Of a stretch of 43,493 nt of DNA, positions 1 to 9,021 are shown piece by piece; position 1 is the stretch's first letter, and each line of letters begins with the position of its first letter. Where the stretch lies: NCBI GenBank assembly GCA_034437455.1, contig DAOTUB010000114.1, positions 1 to 43,493 of the forward strand, read 5' to 3'. This DNA comes from DAOTUB01 sp034437455 (GTDB taxonomy: Bacteria > Chloroflexota > Anaerolineae > B4-G1). A program made the position numbers and the translations under genes. Below the pieces are notes generated by a model. It was not told where the DNA came from and ran no database searches. It was given only the letters and a program-made list of their open reading frames with translations.

Positions 1-127
1 TAGCCGCGCTTTCCATAGCGCGCAGGCCCGCGAGGTATGGAAACCTCGGCTACATAGCCCCGTTTTATTGAAAAGATACAGTCTGGAGAAAAAAGAAACC
101 TGTCCCCCAGAGTTCTGAATTATACCC
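1..127. mobile_element. MITE copy 1, left end cut by window edge
   Basis: These 127 bases match 29533-29659 without indels and with one substitution (C at 79, A at 29611). The second copy is a complete 161-bp element with terminal inverted repeats and an 8-bp target duplication, so this copy lacks only about 34 bases that lie outside the window. The right terminal repeat ends at 127 (ATTATACCC). Bases 1-53 are the paired-hairpin REP element also found at 29532-29585. No transposase is encoded, so movement would need one supplied in trans. The near identity points to recent mobility. Confidence 0.85.
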
Positions 128-156
128 TCAAGCGTCCGTCAGTGGGGCAGTGTGAT

Positions 157-513
157 TCAGTCTGATTTGACCAGTGCAGCTACGGCATTGGGGATTTCAT
201 CGGATGCGAGGTATTCCCGCACCTGCTCGCGTTTCTCCTCGAACAGGTGGATGAGCTTTTCGTCGGGGCCTTTGAAGCCGGAGACGGATCGCTGCGCGCA
301 CGTACAGCAGCCCAATGTGGCACGGTAGCTGTCCAGATCGCACGTGAGGCAACTGGACAGCTCAATGATCATCAACGAAAAGCCCAATACATCTTCGTGG
401 CCATCGGGCAGCGAGGCCACGTGGTCGACCAATTTGGCCCATTCGGGTCCGCGCAGATTGCGCAATTCTGGAATGCACTGTGGGGCAAAGAGGATCTCGC
501 TATCAGGATACAT
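157..513 (-). CDS. Hypothetical Cys-rich small protein
   Basis: This 118-residue protein is not recognised. It contains a cysteine cluster in its middle, CLTC followed by GCCTC about 12 residues later, which could bind a metal or form an Fe-S site; this is inference from Cys spacing only. There is no signal peptide or membrane segment. The start is the ATG at 513; no strong Shine-Dalgarno is visible, although a possible promoter (TTGCCT, 17 bases, TAACAA) lies upstream on the minus strand. The stop is 29 bases from the MITE at 1-127, so the element ends just downstream of the gene and does not enter it. Confidence 0.6.
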   Translation of the reverse strand: MYPDSEILFAPQCIPELRNLRGPEWAKLVDHVASLPDGHEDVLGFSLMIIELSSCLTCDLDSYRATLGCCTCAQRSVSGFKGPDEKLIHLFEEKREQVREYLASDEIPNAVAALVKSD

Positions 514-578
514 ATCACATTTTGTTTGTTAGGATGATTCGGAACACAAGGCAATGATAACACAAAACCAGTCCGATT

Positions 579-1556
579 TCAAGGGTTTTTTTGAGAATTA
601 TCCATTTTTTTGTACTCGGCGTTCAACTCCATTCGCCGCACTCGATGGAGTGCCTCCTCCAACATCTTGCGGTTCAGGCGCACCAGATCGGCTATCAGAC
701 CGATCAGGCAGACCTGAAAACCGACGATGGTCAGAATCGCCGCCAGGATCAGGGATTGTACCTTTCCCGTTCCCTGGGCTATGAGAAAAAAGTAGACAAA
801 GCGGAGGCCCAGAACAATCCCTCCGGCGATCATCATTCCCCCCAAACTCAGAAACACCCGCAGAGGACGGTACATGATGTAAAAGCGGAGGATCGTGACC
901 GCCGAGAGGGTCAGGAAAGAGGGAATGTTCCGTATCAGACGCGACTGGCGGGTCTGGGGATTGGTGCGTATCGGGACGTAGACCACGGCTATGCGGCGCA
1001 CCCCGGCCTGGATGAGCGTCTCGAGCGTGTACGTATAATCGCTGAGAACAGTGAGCCGCAGCGCAGCCTCTCGGGTGAGGGCGCGAAAGCCACTGGTAGC
1101 GTCGGGGATTGGGATGCCGGCCGCTCGCTCCACCACCCAACTGCCCAGACGTTGCAGCAACTGCTTGAGCGGCGAGAAATGTTCCAGCACCGCCACCCCT
1201 CGGTCGCCGACGACGATGTCGGCCCGCTCTTCCAAGATCGGCTCAATCAGTTTACCGATCTCTTCCCCCCGATACTGGTTGTCGGCGTCGGTGTTGACAA
1301 TGATGTCAGCGCCAACCCGCAGGGCCACCTCCAGCCCGGCCACGAACGCATAAGCCAATCCCTGGTTTTGCTTCAGACGGACGATGTGATGGACTCCCAA
1401 CTCTCGCGCTACCTCGACCGTGTGGTCGGTGCTACCGTCGTCCACCACGAGCAGCTCGATCTCGTCCACTCCCAGCAACGCGCGAGGTAGATCGCGCACT
1501 GTCTGAGGAAGAACGGCTTCTTCGTTGTAGCAGGGAATTTGGATGACGACTTTCAC
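579..1556 (-). CDS. Family 2 glycosyltransferase with C-terminal membrane segments
   Basis: A 325-residue GT-A fold glycosyltransferase of the dolichyl/polyprenyl-phosphate sugar transferase type. The N-terminus has the nucleotide-binding start IPCYNEEAVLP, then VVDDGSTD near residue 40 and the metal-binding DADNQY near residue 90. GFRALTREA near 160 is typical of polyprenyl-phosphate mannosyl/glucosyl transferases. Two hydrophobic segments near 235-260 and 265-295 anchor it in the membrane. It would move a sugar from a nucleotide donor to a lipid carrier on the cytoplasmic face; the sugar cannot be read from sequence. The GTG start at 1556 follows AAAGG. It lies 123 bases downstream of mutS2 on the same strand and may be co-transcribed. 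Confidence 0.88.
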   Translation of the reverse strand: MKVVIQIPCYNEEAVLPQTVRDLPRALLGVDEIELLVVDDGSTDHTVEVARELGVHHIVRLKQNQGLAYAFVAGLEVALRVGADIIVNTDADNQYRGEEIGKLIEPILEERADIVVGDRGVAVLEHFSPLKQLLQRLGSWVVERAAGIPIPDATSGFRALTREAALRLTVLSDYTYTLETLIQAGVRRIAVVYVPIRTNPQTRQSRLIRNIPSFLTLSAVTILRFYIMYRPLRVFLSLGGMMIAGGIVLGLRFVYFFLIAQGTGKVQSLILAAILTIVGFQVCLIGLIADLVRLNRKMLEEALHRVRRMELNAEYKKMDNSQKNP

Positions 1557-1679
1557 AGCAGGCCTTTGTCAAGCTCGCGATCACCGGAGACGAACCCAAC
1601 GTGAGGCATTCTATCATACCAGGGAGCGTCTGTCAACGAGATCGAAAGAGCTAGAGGATAAACAGGTCGTCTTGCGTTT

Positions 1680-4058
1680 TTACCTTGCCACCAGATTCGC
1701 GATAGTGACCCCATCCCCTCCCTCCCTGGGGCCGCCGGCTTCGTAGGCGCTGACGAGAGGATGGTCGGCCAAAAAGTTGCGCACCGCCTGCCGGAGAGCG
1801 CCCGTGCCCTTGCCGTGGATGATGGACATCTGCGGCAACCTGGCCCGCATCGCTTGATCCAGGTGACGGTCTAGCTGCTGGAGCGCCTCTTCGACGAGAC
1901 AACCGCGCAGGTCGAGGCGCGTACCCGGGGAAGAGGCGGCGCTGACCTGGATGGATCTCTCCGGCCCTCGCCCCGTCCCTTCCCCACGGGGAGAGGGAGT
2001 TTCGGCGCGCAATTCGAGGGCCGACAGGCTCACGCGGGTACGCACCCGGCCCACTTGCACCTCGGCGTCCTCGCCGTTGATCTCCAGCACTTCGCCCTCC
2101 GCATTCAGCGGGTGCACCCAGACGACGTTGCCAGGGCAGATAGACGCGGTGCTTTCAGGTATAGGGGGTTCCAGGGGAGCGGGTTGGGGTACCTGGGCCT
2201 CCAGCGTTTCGACCTGTTCCTCGATGGCCGCCACCGCCTCCAGCGGCGAGGCCGAGGCCTGAAGACGACCTCGCAACGCGCGTATCTCGGATCGCAGCGC
2301 TCCCAACTCTGCCTCTGCATCCTCGCGGGCCTGCCCCAGGATTTCCTGGCGTTCCTGGTCGATCTCTGCCAGCCGCCTGCGCAGTTCGCGCGTCGTCTCC
2401 TCGGCTTGGATACGAGCGGCGTGGGCGGCGTCGCGCTCCTGGGCCGCCTGGATGCGCAAGCGGTGAATGTCGTCCAGCATATCCTCGGTGCGCAGGTCTT
2501 TCGGCGAGACCATCCGGCGCGCCGCCTCGACGATCTCCTCTGGCAACCGCAGCCGCTGGGCGATGGCGAGCGCGTTCGAGCGACCCGGCAGCCCGATGGT
2601 CAGCTTGTAGGTCGGGCTGAGCGTCTCGGCGTCGAACTCGACGCAGCCGTTGCGCACGCCGGGAGTGAGCTGGGCGTACGTCTTGAGTTCGGGGTAATGG
2701 GTGGCGACAAAGGCGGTCGCCCCGCGCTCGCGGAAGTGATCCAGCAGAGCGCGGGCCAGCGCCGCTCCCTCCGCCGGGTCGGTGCCAGCGCCCAGCTCGT
2801 CGAGCAGTACCAGGCTGCGCGCGTCGGCCTGTTCGAGGAACGAGACGATGTTCGTCAGGTGAGAGGAGAAGGTCGAGAGGTTCTGCTCGATCGATTGCTC
2901 ATCGCCGATGTCGGCGTATACCGTCGCGAACGGAGAGAGGGCCGACCCCGGTTCAGCCGGGATGTGCAGCCCCGCCTGGGCCATCAGCGTCAGCAGCCCC
3001 ACCGTCTTTAAACTGACGGTCTTTCCGCCGGTGTTGGGACCGGTGATGACCAACACCTGAACATCATCGTCCAGGACGACGTCGATGGGCACCACGCTCT
3101 TTGGATCGAGCAAGGGATGGCGCGCGCCGACGAGTCGGATGTCCCCCCCTCTTTCCTCCCCATTTGGGGGGATGAGTTCGGGAGCAACGGCCCCGAGAGT
3201 GTCGGCGTATCTCGCCTTGGCGAAGGCCAGGTCCAGTTCGGCCAGCGCCTCCACGGTCTCTTCGATCTCGTCCGCACGTTCGGCGACGAGGTTCGACAGG
3301 TGGGCCAGGATGCGATTCACCTCCTGCTGTTCCTCCAACTGGAGTTCGCGCCAAGCGTTGTTCAATTTGACGATGGACAGCGGCTCGACAAAGAGCGTCA
3401 CCCCAGAGGCGGAGCGATCGTGGACGATGCCCTGAAGGCGGTCTTTGAACTGGGCCTTGAGCGGGACGACGTAGCGGCCCTCGCGCTGGGTGACGAGCGT
3501 CTCTTGCAAATACTGGGCGCTGCTGGACGAGGTGATCAGATTGTGAAGTTTATCCTGGATGCGGCTGTGGGCGATGTTCACCTCGCGGCGGATGCGCGCC
3601 AGTTCAGGCGAGGCGTCGTCGCGCACGTTTCCACGCTCGTCCAGGCAGCGGTCGATCTCGGCGATGATCGTCCCGCACGAGCCGACCCGAATTCGGGCGG
3701 CCACGTAGGCCAGGCGAGGGAACTGGCTCTCCAGCCGGTTCAGCGTGCGGTGGAGCGTGCGACCGGCGATGAGGGTATCGCGCACGTCGAGCAAGTCGGC
3801 GGGCGGCAGTACCTTTCCGCGTTCAGCATCCTTTGCCAGCGAGCGGATGTCGTGCGCGCCGCCGAGCGAAGTTTCGGGCTTGACTTCGAAAAGGGTGCGG
3901 GCCTCGCTCGTCGTCTCCAGTCGCCAGCGGATCTCTTGCAGGCTGGTCGCCGGTGTGAGCGCCTGGGCCTGCTCCGCTCCAGCAGAAAAGCTGGCAAACG
4001 TCGCCAACCGATCCAGAATCTTGGCGAGTTCCAGGGTAGAAAGATGTTTCGCGTTCAC
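1680..4058 (-). CDS. mutS2: Endonuclease MutS2
   Basis: A complete 792-residue MutS2. The MutS-type ATPase carries Walker A GPNTGGKT near residue 340 and the downstream LVLLDELGAGTDP and STFSSHL motifs. It is followed by a charged coiled-coil region (about 520-640) and a C-terminal Smr domain with LDLRG and HGKGTGALR (about 715-792). MutS2 lacks the mismatch-recognition domain; family members suppress homologous recombination and act on collided ribosomes through the Smr nuclease. The start is GTG at 4058, one base after the stop of the CvpA-like gene, so translation is probably coupled. This pairing resembles the cvpA-mutS2 neighbourhood known in Firmicutes, here without the polX gene that often sits between them. 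Confidence 0.96.
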   Translation of the reverse strand: MNAKHLSTLELAKILDRLATFASFSAGAEQAQALTPATSLQEIRWRLETTSEARTLFEVKPETSLGGAHDIRSLAKDAERGKVLPPADLLDVRDTLIAGRTLHRTLNRLESQFPRLAYVAARIRVGSCGTIIAEIDRCLDERGNVRDDASPELARIRREVNIAHSRIQDKLHNLITSSSSAQYLQETLVTQREGRYVVPLKAQFKDRLQGIVHDRSASGVTLFVEPLSIVKLNNAWRELQLEEQQEVNRILAHLSNLVAERADEIEETVEALAELDLAFAKARYADTLGAVAPELIPPNGEERGGDIRLVGARHPLLDPKSVVPIDVVLDDDVQVLVITGPNTGGKTVSLKTVGLLTLMAQAGLHIPAEPGSALSPFATVYADIGDEQSIEQNLSTFSSHLTNIVSFLEQADARSLVLLDELGAGTDPAEGAALARALLDHFRERGATAFVATHYPELKTYAQLTPGVRNGCVEFDAETLSPTYKLTIGLPGRSNALAIAQRLRLPEEIVEAARRMVSPKDLRTEDMLDDIHRLRIQAAQERDAAHAARIQAEETTRELRRRLAEIDQERQEILGQAREDAEAELGALRSEIRALRGRLQASASPLEAVAAIEEQVETLEAQVPQPAPLEPPIPESTASICPGNVVWVHPLNAEGEVLEINGEDAEVQVGRVRTRVSLSALELRAETPSPRGEGTGRGPERSIQVSAASSPGTRLDLRGCLVEEALQQLDRHLDQAMRARLPQMSIIHGKGTGALRQAVRNFLADHPLVSAYEAGGPREGGDGVTIANLVAR

Positions 4059-4059
4059 G

Positions 4060-4713
4060 TTATCGGTTCAGATCGTAGGTGTAAATCAAGGGCGGTGCGG
4101 AGAACCAGAACGCCTGGGTCGTGTAATAAAACTCGACCACTTGATTGAATTGCGGGCGCAGTCGCGCTCGGTAGTGCGCGTCCCATCCCCGCGTGCTATA
4201 GCCAAAGGTATTGAACATGAGAGCGGCAGTTAGAATGCCAACGATCAGATAGACGAACGCGCCTCCCAGGGTATCAAAGATGCCCAGCGCGGGCAGGCTC
4301 GAGTCCGGCAGAGAGAGCCGGGCAATAGCCTCCAGCGCGATCCACATAACTACTGCCAGCAAACCGAAGGAGAAAGCCAGCGCGTCATAATCCACATTCC
4401 CAGCCGAGGCCACTCTCATCCCTATGCTCTTCAGAATGGAGTGGATGTAAGGAAAGACAGGTTGGTAGAAAGTGGCTGCCAACCCGGTGGCAAAGTACAG
4501 CGCAAAGAGGCTCATGAATCCACGGATGATGTTTTGCATGGCGCCCAGAGTTGCAAACGCGACCACGACGAGCAGCAACACCACATCCAAAATCTGGAGA
4601 CGAGCATTGACAAAGTAGTATACGATGACTGAAGCGGTGCCCAGAGCGCCGACAATCAGAGGCGGGAGCACCTCCCGAGCTGAAATCGTTGGTTTTTCTG
4701 GAATTGCGGTCAC
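4060..4713 (-). CDS. CvpA-family membrane protein
   Basis: A 217-residue protein with about five hydrophobic segments and a short polar tail, consistent with the CvpA (colicin V production) family that commonly precedes mutS2. Its exact role is unknown; family members are inner-membrane proteins linked to envelope stress. An upstream in-frame ATG at 4755 exists, but it lies inside a decayed hairpin repeat, while the GTG at 4711-4713 is preceded by a perfect GGAGGAG ribosome site, so I place the start there. A promoter lies at 4770-4798. mutS2 starts one base after this stop. Confidence 0.72.
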   Translation of the reverse strand: MTAIPEKPTISAREVLPPLIVGALGTASVIVYYFVNARLQILDVVLLLVVVAFATLGAMQNIIRGFMSLFALYFATGLAATFYQPVFPYIHSILKSIGMRVASAGNVDYDALAFSFGLLAVVMWIALEAIARLSLPDSSLPALGIFDTLGGAFVYLIVGILTAALMFNTFGYSTRGWDAHYRARLRPQFNQVVEFYYTTQAFWFSAPPLIYTYDLNR

Positions 4714-4738
4714 AGCTCCTCCACAAACGTCAAGTTGG

Positions 4739-4777
4739 ATAACCGCGCTCTCCATGGCGCGGTATGGAAACTATACC
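4739..4777. repeat. Decayed REP hairpin pair (family A)
   Basis: CCGCGC, loop TCTCCAT, GGCGCGG forms one hairpin. It is followed directly by GGTAT, a loop containing GGAAAC, and ATACC. Both resemble the two halves of the family A element at 29532-29585 (loops TTCCAT and ATGGAA), but the outer GTAG/CTAC ends and the central spacer are lost. It lies in the 5' leader of the cvpA-mutS2 transcript and generates a false N-terminal extension of the CvpA reading frame. Confidence 0.6.
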
Positions 4778-4798
4778 ATCACAATAGATAAGTGGCAA
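4770..4798 (-). promoter_or_regulatory. Sigma70-type promoter for cvpA-mutS2
   Basis: On the minus strand, -35 TTGCCA (4798-4793), a 17-base spacer and -10 TATAGT (4775-4770). Transcription would start near 4763, inside the decayed hairpin repeat, about 50 bases before the GTG start. Confidence 0.6.
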
Positions 4799-4848
4799 GT
4801 GAGCGCGGTAAAGCCTCCGCCTTGCGCTTCCGTCTGAATTCCGGTAGA

Positions 4849-5352
4849 ATGCCGCCAATGGAACCGATCACGACACTCAAACTCGACCATACCGGACGCC
4901 AGGTCTTTTCTTATCCTGGCCGGGTGCTACGACGCGACGACCACGCCATCGTGGTGCGCACCTTCTGGGATCGAGCCGCGATGGACACGGGCTACGTCCT
5001 CCTCGAACCCGGCGACCGCTGGACAGAATACCATTACGCCGACCGCTGGTACAACATCTTTGAGATTCGCGCCGACGACGGGCGTTTGAAAGGCTGGTAC
5101 TGCAATATCACCCGCCCGGCCCGCATTGGCGCCGACGAGGTGGCCGCCGAGGATCTGGCGCTCGATCTGTGGGTGGCGCCCGACGGTGAGATGCTGGTGC
5201 TCGACGAGGACGAGTTTGCCGCCCTGCCGCTGGCCTCCGCAGAGCGGGAGGCTGCGCGGCAGGCACTCGCCGAACTACAGACGATGGCCGTGCAGAAAAT
5301 TCCTCCCTTTGCACAAGACTTGGAAGGAATCCATGAAGATACCGCTCTGTAG
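4849..5352 (+). CDS. DUF402 domain protein
   Basis: A protein of about 167 residues resembling the DUF402/FAU-1-like family: a basic, aromatic beta-rich core with TEYHYADRWYNIFEIR and GWYCNI. Characterised members hydrolyse nucleoside di- and triphosphates or act in RNA processing; which applies here cannot be told. An in-frame GTG at 4792 would add residues unlike the family, so the ATG at 4849 (or 4858) is preferred, though neither has a strong ribosome site. The last 20 bases overlap the start of the secreted protease gene, so the two may be translationally coupled despite unrelated functions. Confidence 0.75.
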   Translation: MPPMEPITTLKLDHTGRQVFSYPGRVLRRDDHAIVVRTFWDRAAMDTGYVLLEPGDRWTEYHYADRWYNIFEIRADDGRLKGWYCNITRPARIGADEVAAEDLALDLWVAPDGEMLVLDEDEFAALPLASAEREAARQALAELQTMAVQKIPPFAQDLEGIHEDTAL

Positions 5353-7966
5353 ATTCATCCCCGCGATACTGGCGCTCACGATACTGCTCGCGTTCTTTGG
5401 GATGAACAGAGGTGCAGCATCCACCCGGCACATTGAACCCGGGAACGTAAAAATAGCAGGGAACTTGGCCGGCGTCACCGTGGCCCCTACCGTCCTGAGC
5501 GTTTCGACCATCGCCACCAACACCGTCACCCGCTATTTTACCATCACGAATGCTGGCCCCTATACCCTGACGTACCGGATCGCCGAGTTGCCGCCATCAG
5601 GATCGATACGGGCGACGATCTCGTCGCGCCAGGGGTCACAGCCCGCGACGGACATCCAGGTAGAGCCGGAACTCTTGAACGAGTTCAAGGCTAGAAGCTG
5701 GGTTGATTATCTGATCTACTTTCACGAGCAACCCGATCTTGCCCCGGCTTTCGGAATGGGCTGGACGGAGCGAGGTCAATTCGTGGTGCAGGCTCTACGA
5801 GGGGCGGCGGAACGCTCGCAGGCCCGTGTGCGCGCTTACCTGGATGCTCAGGACGTGGCCTATCATCCCTTCTGGATCGACAACGTCATCCTGGTCGAGT
5901 CGTCGAGCAAACGAGCCTTTGACGGCTTGATGAACTTTGCCGAAATCAAGGCGCTGCGGGCGGGGCGCACCATGCACGTGACCGAATCTTGGGAACACGA
6001 ACCCACGTTATCCAACCCTATGGCCATCGAGAGCAACATCAGCCACGTCCAGGCGGACGCGGTCTGGGATCTGGGTTTCACGGGCGAGGGCATCGTCGTG
6101 GCCGGCATTGATACCGGCGTTCGCTATACTCACCAAGCCCTGGTTGACCACTACCGGGGCAATCTGGGGGGTGGGAGTTTCGACCATAACTACAACTGGC
6201 TCGACCCGGACAGCGGCAGCGTCACTCCATTCGACAGCCACCGCCACGGCAGCCACACGATGGGCATCATGGTCGGCGACGACGGCGGGAGCAATCAGAT
6301 CGGCATGGCGCCGGGTGCCCGGTGGATCGCGTGCGATGCCTGTGGCACCTCTGACTGTCCCGACGAGGCGATACTGACCTGCGCCCAGTGGGTCGTCGCG
6401 CCGTACCCTATCGGCGATCCCGATTCGCCCAACCCTGACGCGCGCCCGCACGTGGTCAACAACTCCTGGGGCGACTGCGAAACCAGTTACGACGGCTGGC
6501 TCCAAGGCGCGGTGGATAGCTGGCACGCGGCGGGCATCTATCCGGTCTTTTCCAACGGCAATGCCTCCAATTGCGGCTACCCTCAACCGCCGGGGTGCAA
6601 TACGGCGTCGAATCCGGCCCGCTACGGCAACGTGACCGGCGTTGGCTCCACGGGCCGGAGCAACGGCCAGTACGCCGCTCACTCCAACTGGGGCCCCACC
6701 GATAGCCCAGACACGATCAATCCACGCGGCTACCCCAACCTCAAGCCACAGGTGCTGGCGCCGGGCGTCAACATCCGCTCCAGCGTCAACCAGAGCGACA
6801 CGGCCTATGACACCTCCAGCGGGACCTCGATGGCGGCGCCGCACGTGGCCGGTCTGATCGCCCTGATGTGGCAGGCCGCGCCTTGCCTGGTGGGCGATTA
6901 CGCGGCCACCGAGACGCTCATCGAGCAGACCGCCACCCCGCTTCCCTACAGCTCCGAATGCGGCGGTGAAGGGTCAGGAAATGTACCCAACCACGCTACC
7001 GGCTGGGGCGAGATCGATGGGCTGGCGGCGGTGCAGGCGGCGCGGGAATATTGTTGGAACACCGACTGGCTGAGCTGGGTGTCCGTCGCTCCCATCACGG
7101 GCGTTCTCGCCACCGGCGAACAGGGGATCACCGTCACCTTCACCTGCAATTACACCGAGAGCCAAAAGCCGCAGCCGTTACGGGGCACACTGCTGGTTCA
7201 CCACGACGACCCTTGTACGGGCAGCGTCGAGATTGACCTCGAATTCTTCTGCATCAACATGACGCCCACGTGGAATCAGGCCGTCTGGATCAACGGCGAT
7301 GAACAGGTTCACGTCGAAGGGCCGCACGTCGTCCGCTCGGGCGACACAGTGGTCGTCGTGGATCGCTTGAGCGCGCTCTTCTCCGAGACCGTCACCCTGG
7401 CGCTGACCGAAACCTGGGGCAACGCGCTGGCGCTGGCGAGCTACGACGTCAACGACGTTGGCAACGTCACTACCACTACGCGCTCACTGATCTGGGATGT
7501 GAGGGCTGTCGCGTCCGGCGTCGAGTACGCCATTACCAGAACATTTCACGTCACCGGCGCCGAGTGGCTCTACGACGTGATCACCCAAACCCTGTGGATA
7601 AAAGATACCGTGCTACAACGATCTCAACGGACGCTCACCTTTGAACACGGTTGCGAGCCGGTCACTTCCGCCGATTATGACTGGTCGCCACACCACCCAG
7701 AGATGGGCGACGTCGTCACCTTCACTGCCGTCCACCAGCCGCCTTATGCCAGCACGCCGGTCACGTATGGATGGGGTTTTGGCGATGGCGATACGGCCCC
7801 CGGCAACCCCGTCACCCACACCTTCCCGCTCAAGGCGACGCGGCAGAGCTACACAGTCACGTTGAACGCGACGAATGCTTGTTCGAGCCAGCAGGAGGTC
7901 GCAAAGATCGTCGTCGTGATGCCGCACACCTTCTATCTTCCGCTCGTGATGCGGGATGGACAGTAG
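5333..7966 (+). CDS. Secreted subtilisin-like S8 peptidase with PKD domain
   Basis: An 877-residue exported protease. The start is the ATG at 5333 after GGAAGGAAT; the open frame extends further upstream but only as an alternate reading of the DUF402 gene. A signal peptide covers roughly residues 1-30. A bacillopeptidase F-like propeptide (about 120-220) precedes the S8 domain, whose catalytic triad is visible: Asp260 (GIDTG), His305 (RHGSHT) and Ser499 (SGTSMAAPH). Beta-rich repeats follow, then a PKD-type domain (about 780-860, GWGFGDGD). The protein ends HTFYLPLVMRDGQ, a tail that recurs in Chloroflexota secreted proteins and may be a sorting or anchoring signal. It probably degrades extracellular protein. 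Confidence 0.93.
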   Translation: MKIPLCRFIPAILALTILLAFFGMNRGAASTRHIEPGNVKIAGNLAGVTVAPTVLSVSTIATNTVTRYFTITNAGPYTLTYRIAELPPSGSIRATISSRQGSQPATDIQVEPELLNEFKARSWVDYLIYFHEQPDLAPAFGMGWTERGQFVVQALRGAAERSQARVRAYLDAQDVAYHPFWIDNVILVESSSKRAFDGLMNFAEIKALRAGRTMHVTESWEHEPTLSNPMAIESNISHVQADAVWDLGFTGEGIVVAGIDTGVRYTHQALVDHYRGNLGGGSFDHNYNWLDPDSGSVTPFDSHRHGSHTMGIMVGDDGGSNQIGMAPGARWIACDACGTSDCPDEAILTCAQWVVAPYPIGDPDSPNPDARPHVVNNSWGDCETSYDGWLQGAVDSWHAAGIYPVFSNGNASNCGYPQPPGCNTASNPARYGNVTGVGSTGRSNGQYAAHSNWGPTDSPDTINPRGYPNLKPQVLAPGVNIRSSVNQSDTAYDTSSGTSMAAPHVAGLIALMWQAAPCLVGDYAATETLIEQTATPLPYSSECGGEGSGNVPNHATGWGEIDGLAAVQAAREYCWNTDWLSWVSVAPITGVLATGEQGITVTFTCNYTESQKPQPLRGTLLVHHDDPCTGSVEIDLEFFCINMTPTWNQAVWINGDEQVHVEGPHVVRSGDTVVVVDRLSALFSETVTLALTETWGNALALASYDVNDVGNVTTTTRSLIWDVRAVASGVEYAITRTFHVTGAEWLYDVITQTLWIKDTVLQRSQRTLTFEHGCEPVTSADYDWSPHHPEMGDVVTFTAVHQPPYASTPVTYGWGFGDGDTAPGNPVTHTFPLKATRQSYTVTLNATNACSSQQEVAKIVVVMPHTFYLPLVMRDGQ

Positions 7967-8031
7967 GCAGCATCCGCGTGGAGAGCCGGGAAGAGACGGT
8001 CGAGTCTCATAAAGTCATACTGGGCCCAACC

Positions 8032-8060
8032 TTGCCTCTACCCCAATCGCGGTGTACAAT
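8032..8060 (+). promoter_or_regulatory. Promoter of the ABC exporter operon
   Basis: TTGCCT (8032-8037), a 17-base spacer and TACAAT (8055-8060). It lies about 66 bases upstream of the ATPase gene and after the stop of the protease gene. Confidence 0.6.
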
Positions 8061-8126
8061 GGGGGTCCTTACCCTGTTTTCTGCATTTTGCCTTCTGGTG
8101 AACGGTAAACTCTTGAAAGGAAAAGC

Positions 8127-9017
8127 ATGATCATTCAAGTACAAGATTTGGTAAAGCGATACGGAGACGTGGTGGCAGTGGACCATCTTTCCTTCCAGGT
8201 GGAGCGCGGGGAACTTTTTGGCCTTCTGGGACCAAATGGCGCGGGGAAAACCACCACCATCCGCGTCATCATGGACATCCTCCAGCCCGACGAGGGGAGC
8301 GTGGCGGTTCTGGATCGCCCCCCAGGCCAGGCGAAGGATCGAGTGGGCTATCTGCCGGAGGAGCGAGGGCTCTACCGCAACCTCAAGGTGCTCGATACGC
8401 TGGTCTACCTGGCCGAGCTGAAGGGAGTTCCTCGCTCCACAGCGCGGGAACGGGCGGCGAGCCTGCTGGAGCGCATCAGGCTGGAGGAGTGGGCCGGACG
8501 CAAGGTGCGGGACTTGAGCCAGGGGATGCAACAGCGACTCCAGTTCGTCGCCAGCCTGGTTCACGACCCCGAGGTGATCTTTTTGGACGAGCCGTTCCAG
8601 GGATTGGATCCGGTCAACGCGGAGCGGCTCAAGGATATAATCGCCGAATTGCACCAGGCGGGCAAGACCATCATCCTCAGCACGCACCAGATGAACCGGG
8701 TGGAGGCGCTGTGCGACCGGATTCTCCTGATCAGCAAGGGGCAGGCGGTGCTCTACGGCCCTCTGGCAGAGATCAAGCAGCAGCACGCTCCCAACACAAT
8801 TCGGATTCGCGCCCTGCAAGTCCCCACGGACCTGCCCGGCGTGATGGATGTGGAGTTGGACGACGGGGCGTTCAACCTGACCCTGACAGAAGGAGCCAGC
8901 CCTCAGGAGGTGCTGGGCGCTCTACTGGAGCGCGGCGTGGAGGTGCAGGCTTTCGAGGTGGCGCCGGTGCCGCTGGAAGAGATATTCGTGGCCGTGGTGA
9001 GCGGCGAGGAGGAGTGA
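8127..9017 (+). CDS. ABC transporter ATP-binding protein (NatA-like)
   Basis: A 296-residue ABC ATPase. Walker A GPNGAGKT lies near residue 38, the signature LSQGMQQ near 130, Walker B VIFLDEP near 150 and the switch His in LSTHQMN near 185. A C-terminal extension of about 80 residues (DUF4162-like) is typical of ATPases paired with ABC-2 exporters of the NatAB type, which extrude Na+, drugs or peptides. The ribosome site AAAGGAAAAGC precedes the ATG. The permease gene begins four bases after the stop, so the two form one exporter; the substrate is not deducible. Confidence 0.94.
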   Translation: MIIQVQDLVKRYGDVVAVDHLSFQVERGELFGLLGPNGAGKTTTIRVIMDILQPDEGSVAVLDRPPGQAKDRVGYLPEERGLYRNLKVLDTLVYLAELKGVPRSTARERAASLLERIRLEEWAGRKVRDLSQGMQQRLQFVASLVHDPEVIFLDEPFQGLDPVNAERLKDIIAELHQAGKTIILSTHQMNRVEALCDRILLISKGQAVLYGPLAEIKQQHAPNTIRIRALQVPTDLPGVMDVELDDGAFNLTLTEGASPQEVLGALLERGVEVQAFEVAPVPLEEIFVAVVSGEEE

Positions 9018-9021
9018 GCAT

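Noticed and set aside
591..1490. 299-residue frame on the plus strand
   Set aside because: Antisense shadow of the family 2 glycosyltransferase gene, whose motifs are unambiguous.
5126..5332. Upstream extension of the protease reading frame
   Set aside because: It is the alternate frame of the DUF402 gene, lacks a signal-peptide pattern, and a good ribosome site and signal peptide begin at 5333.
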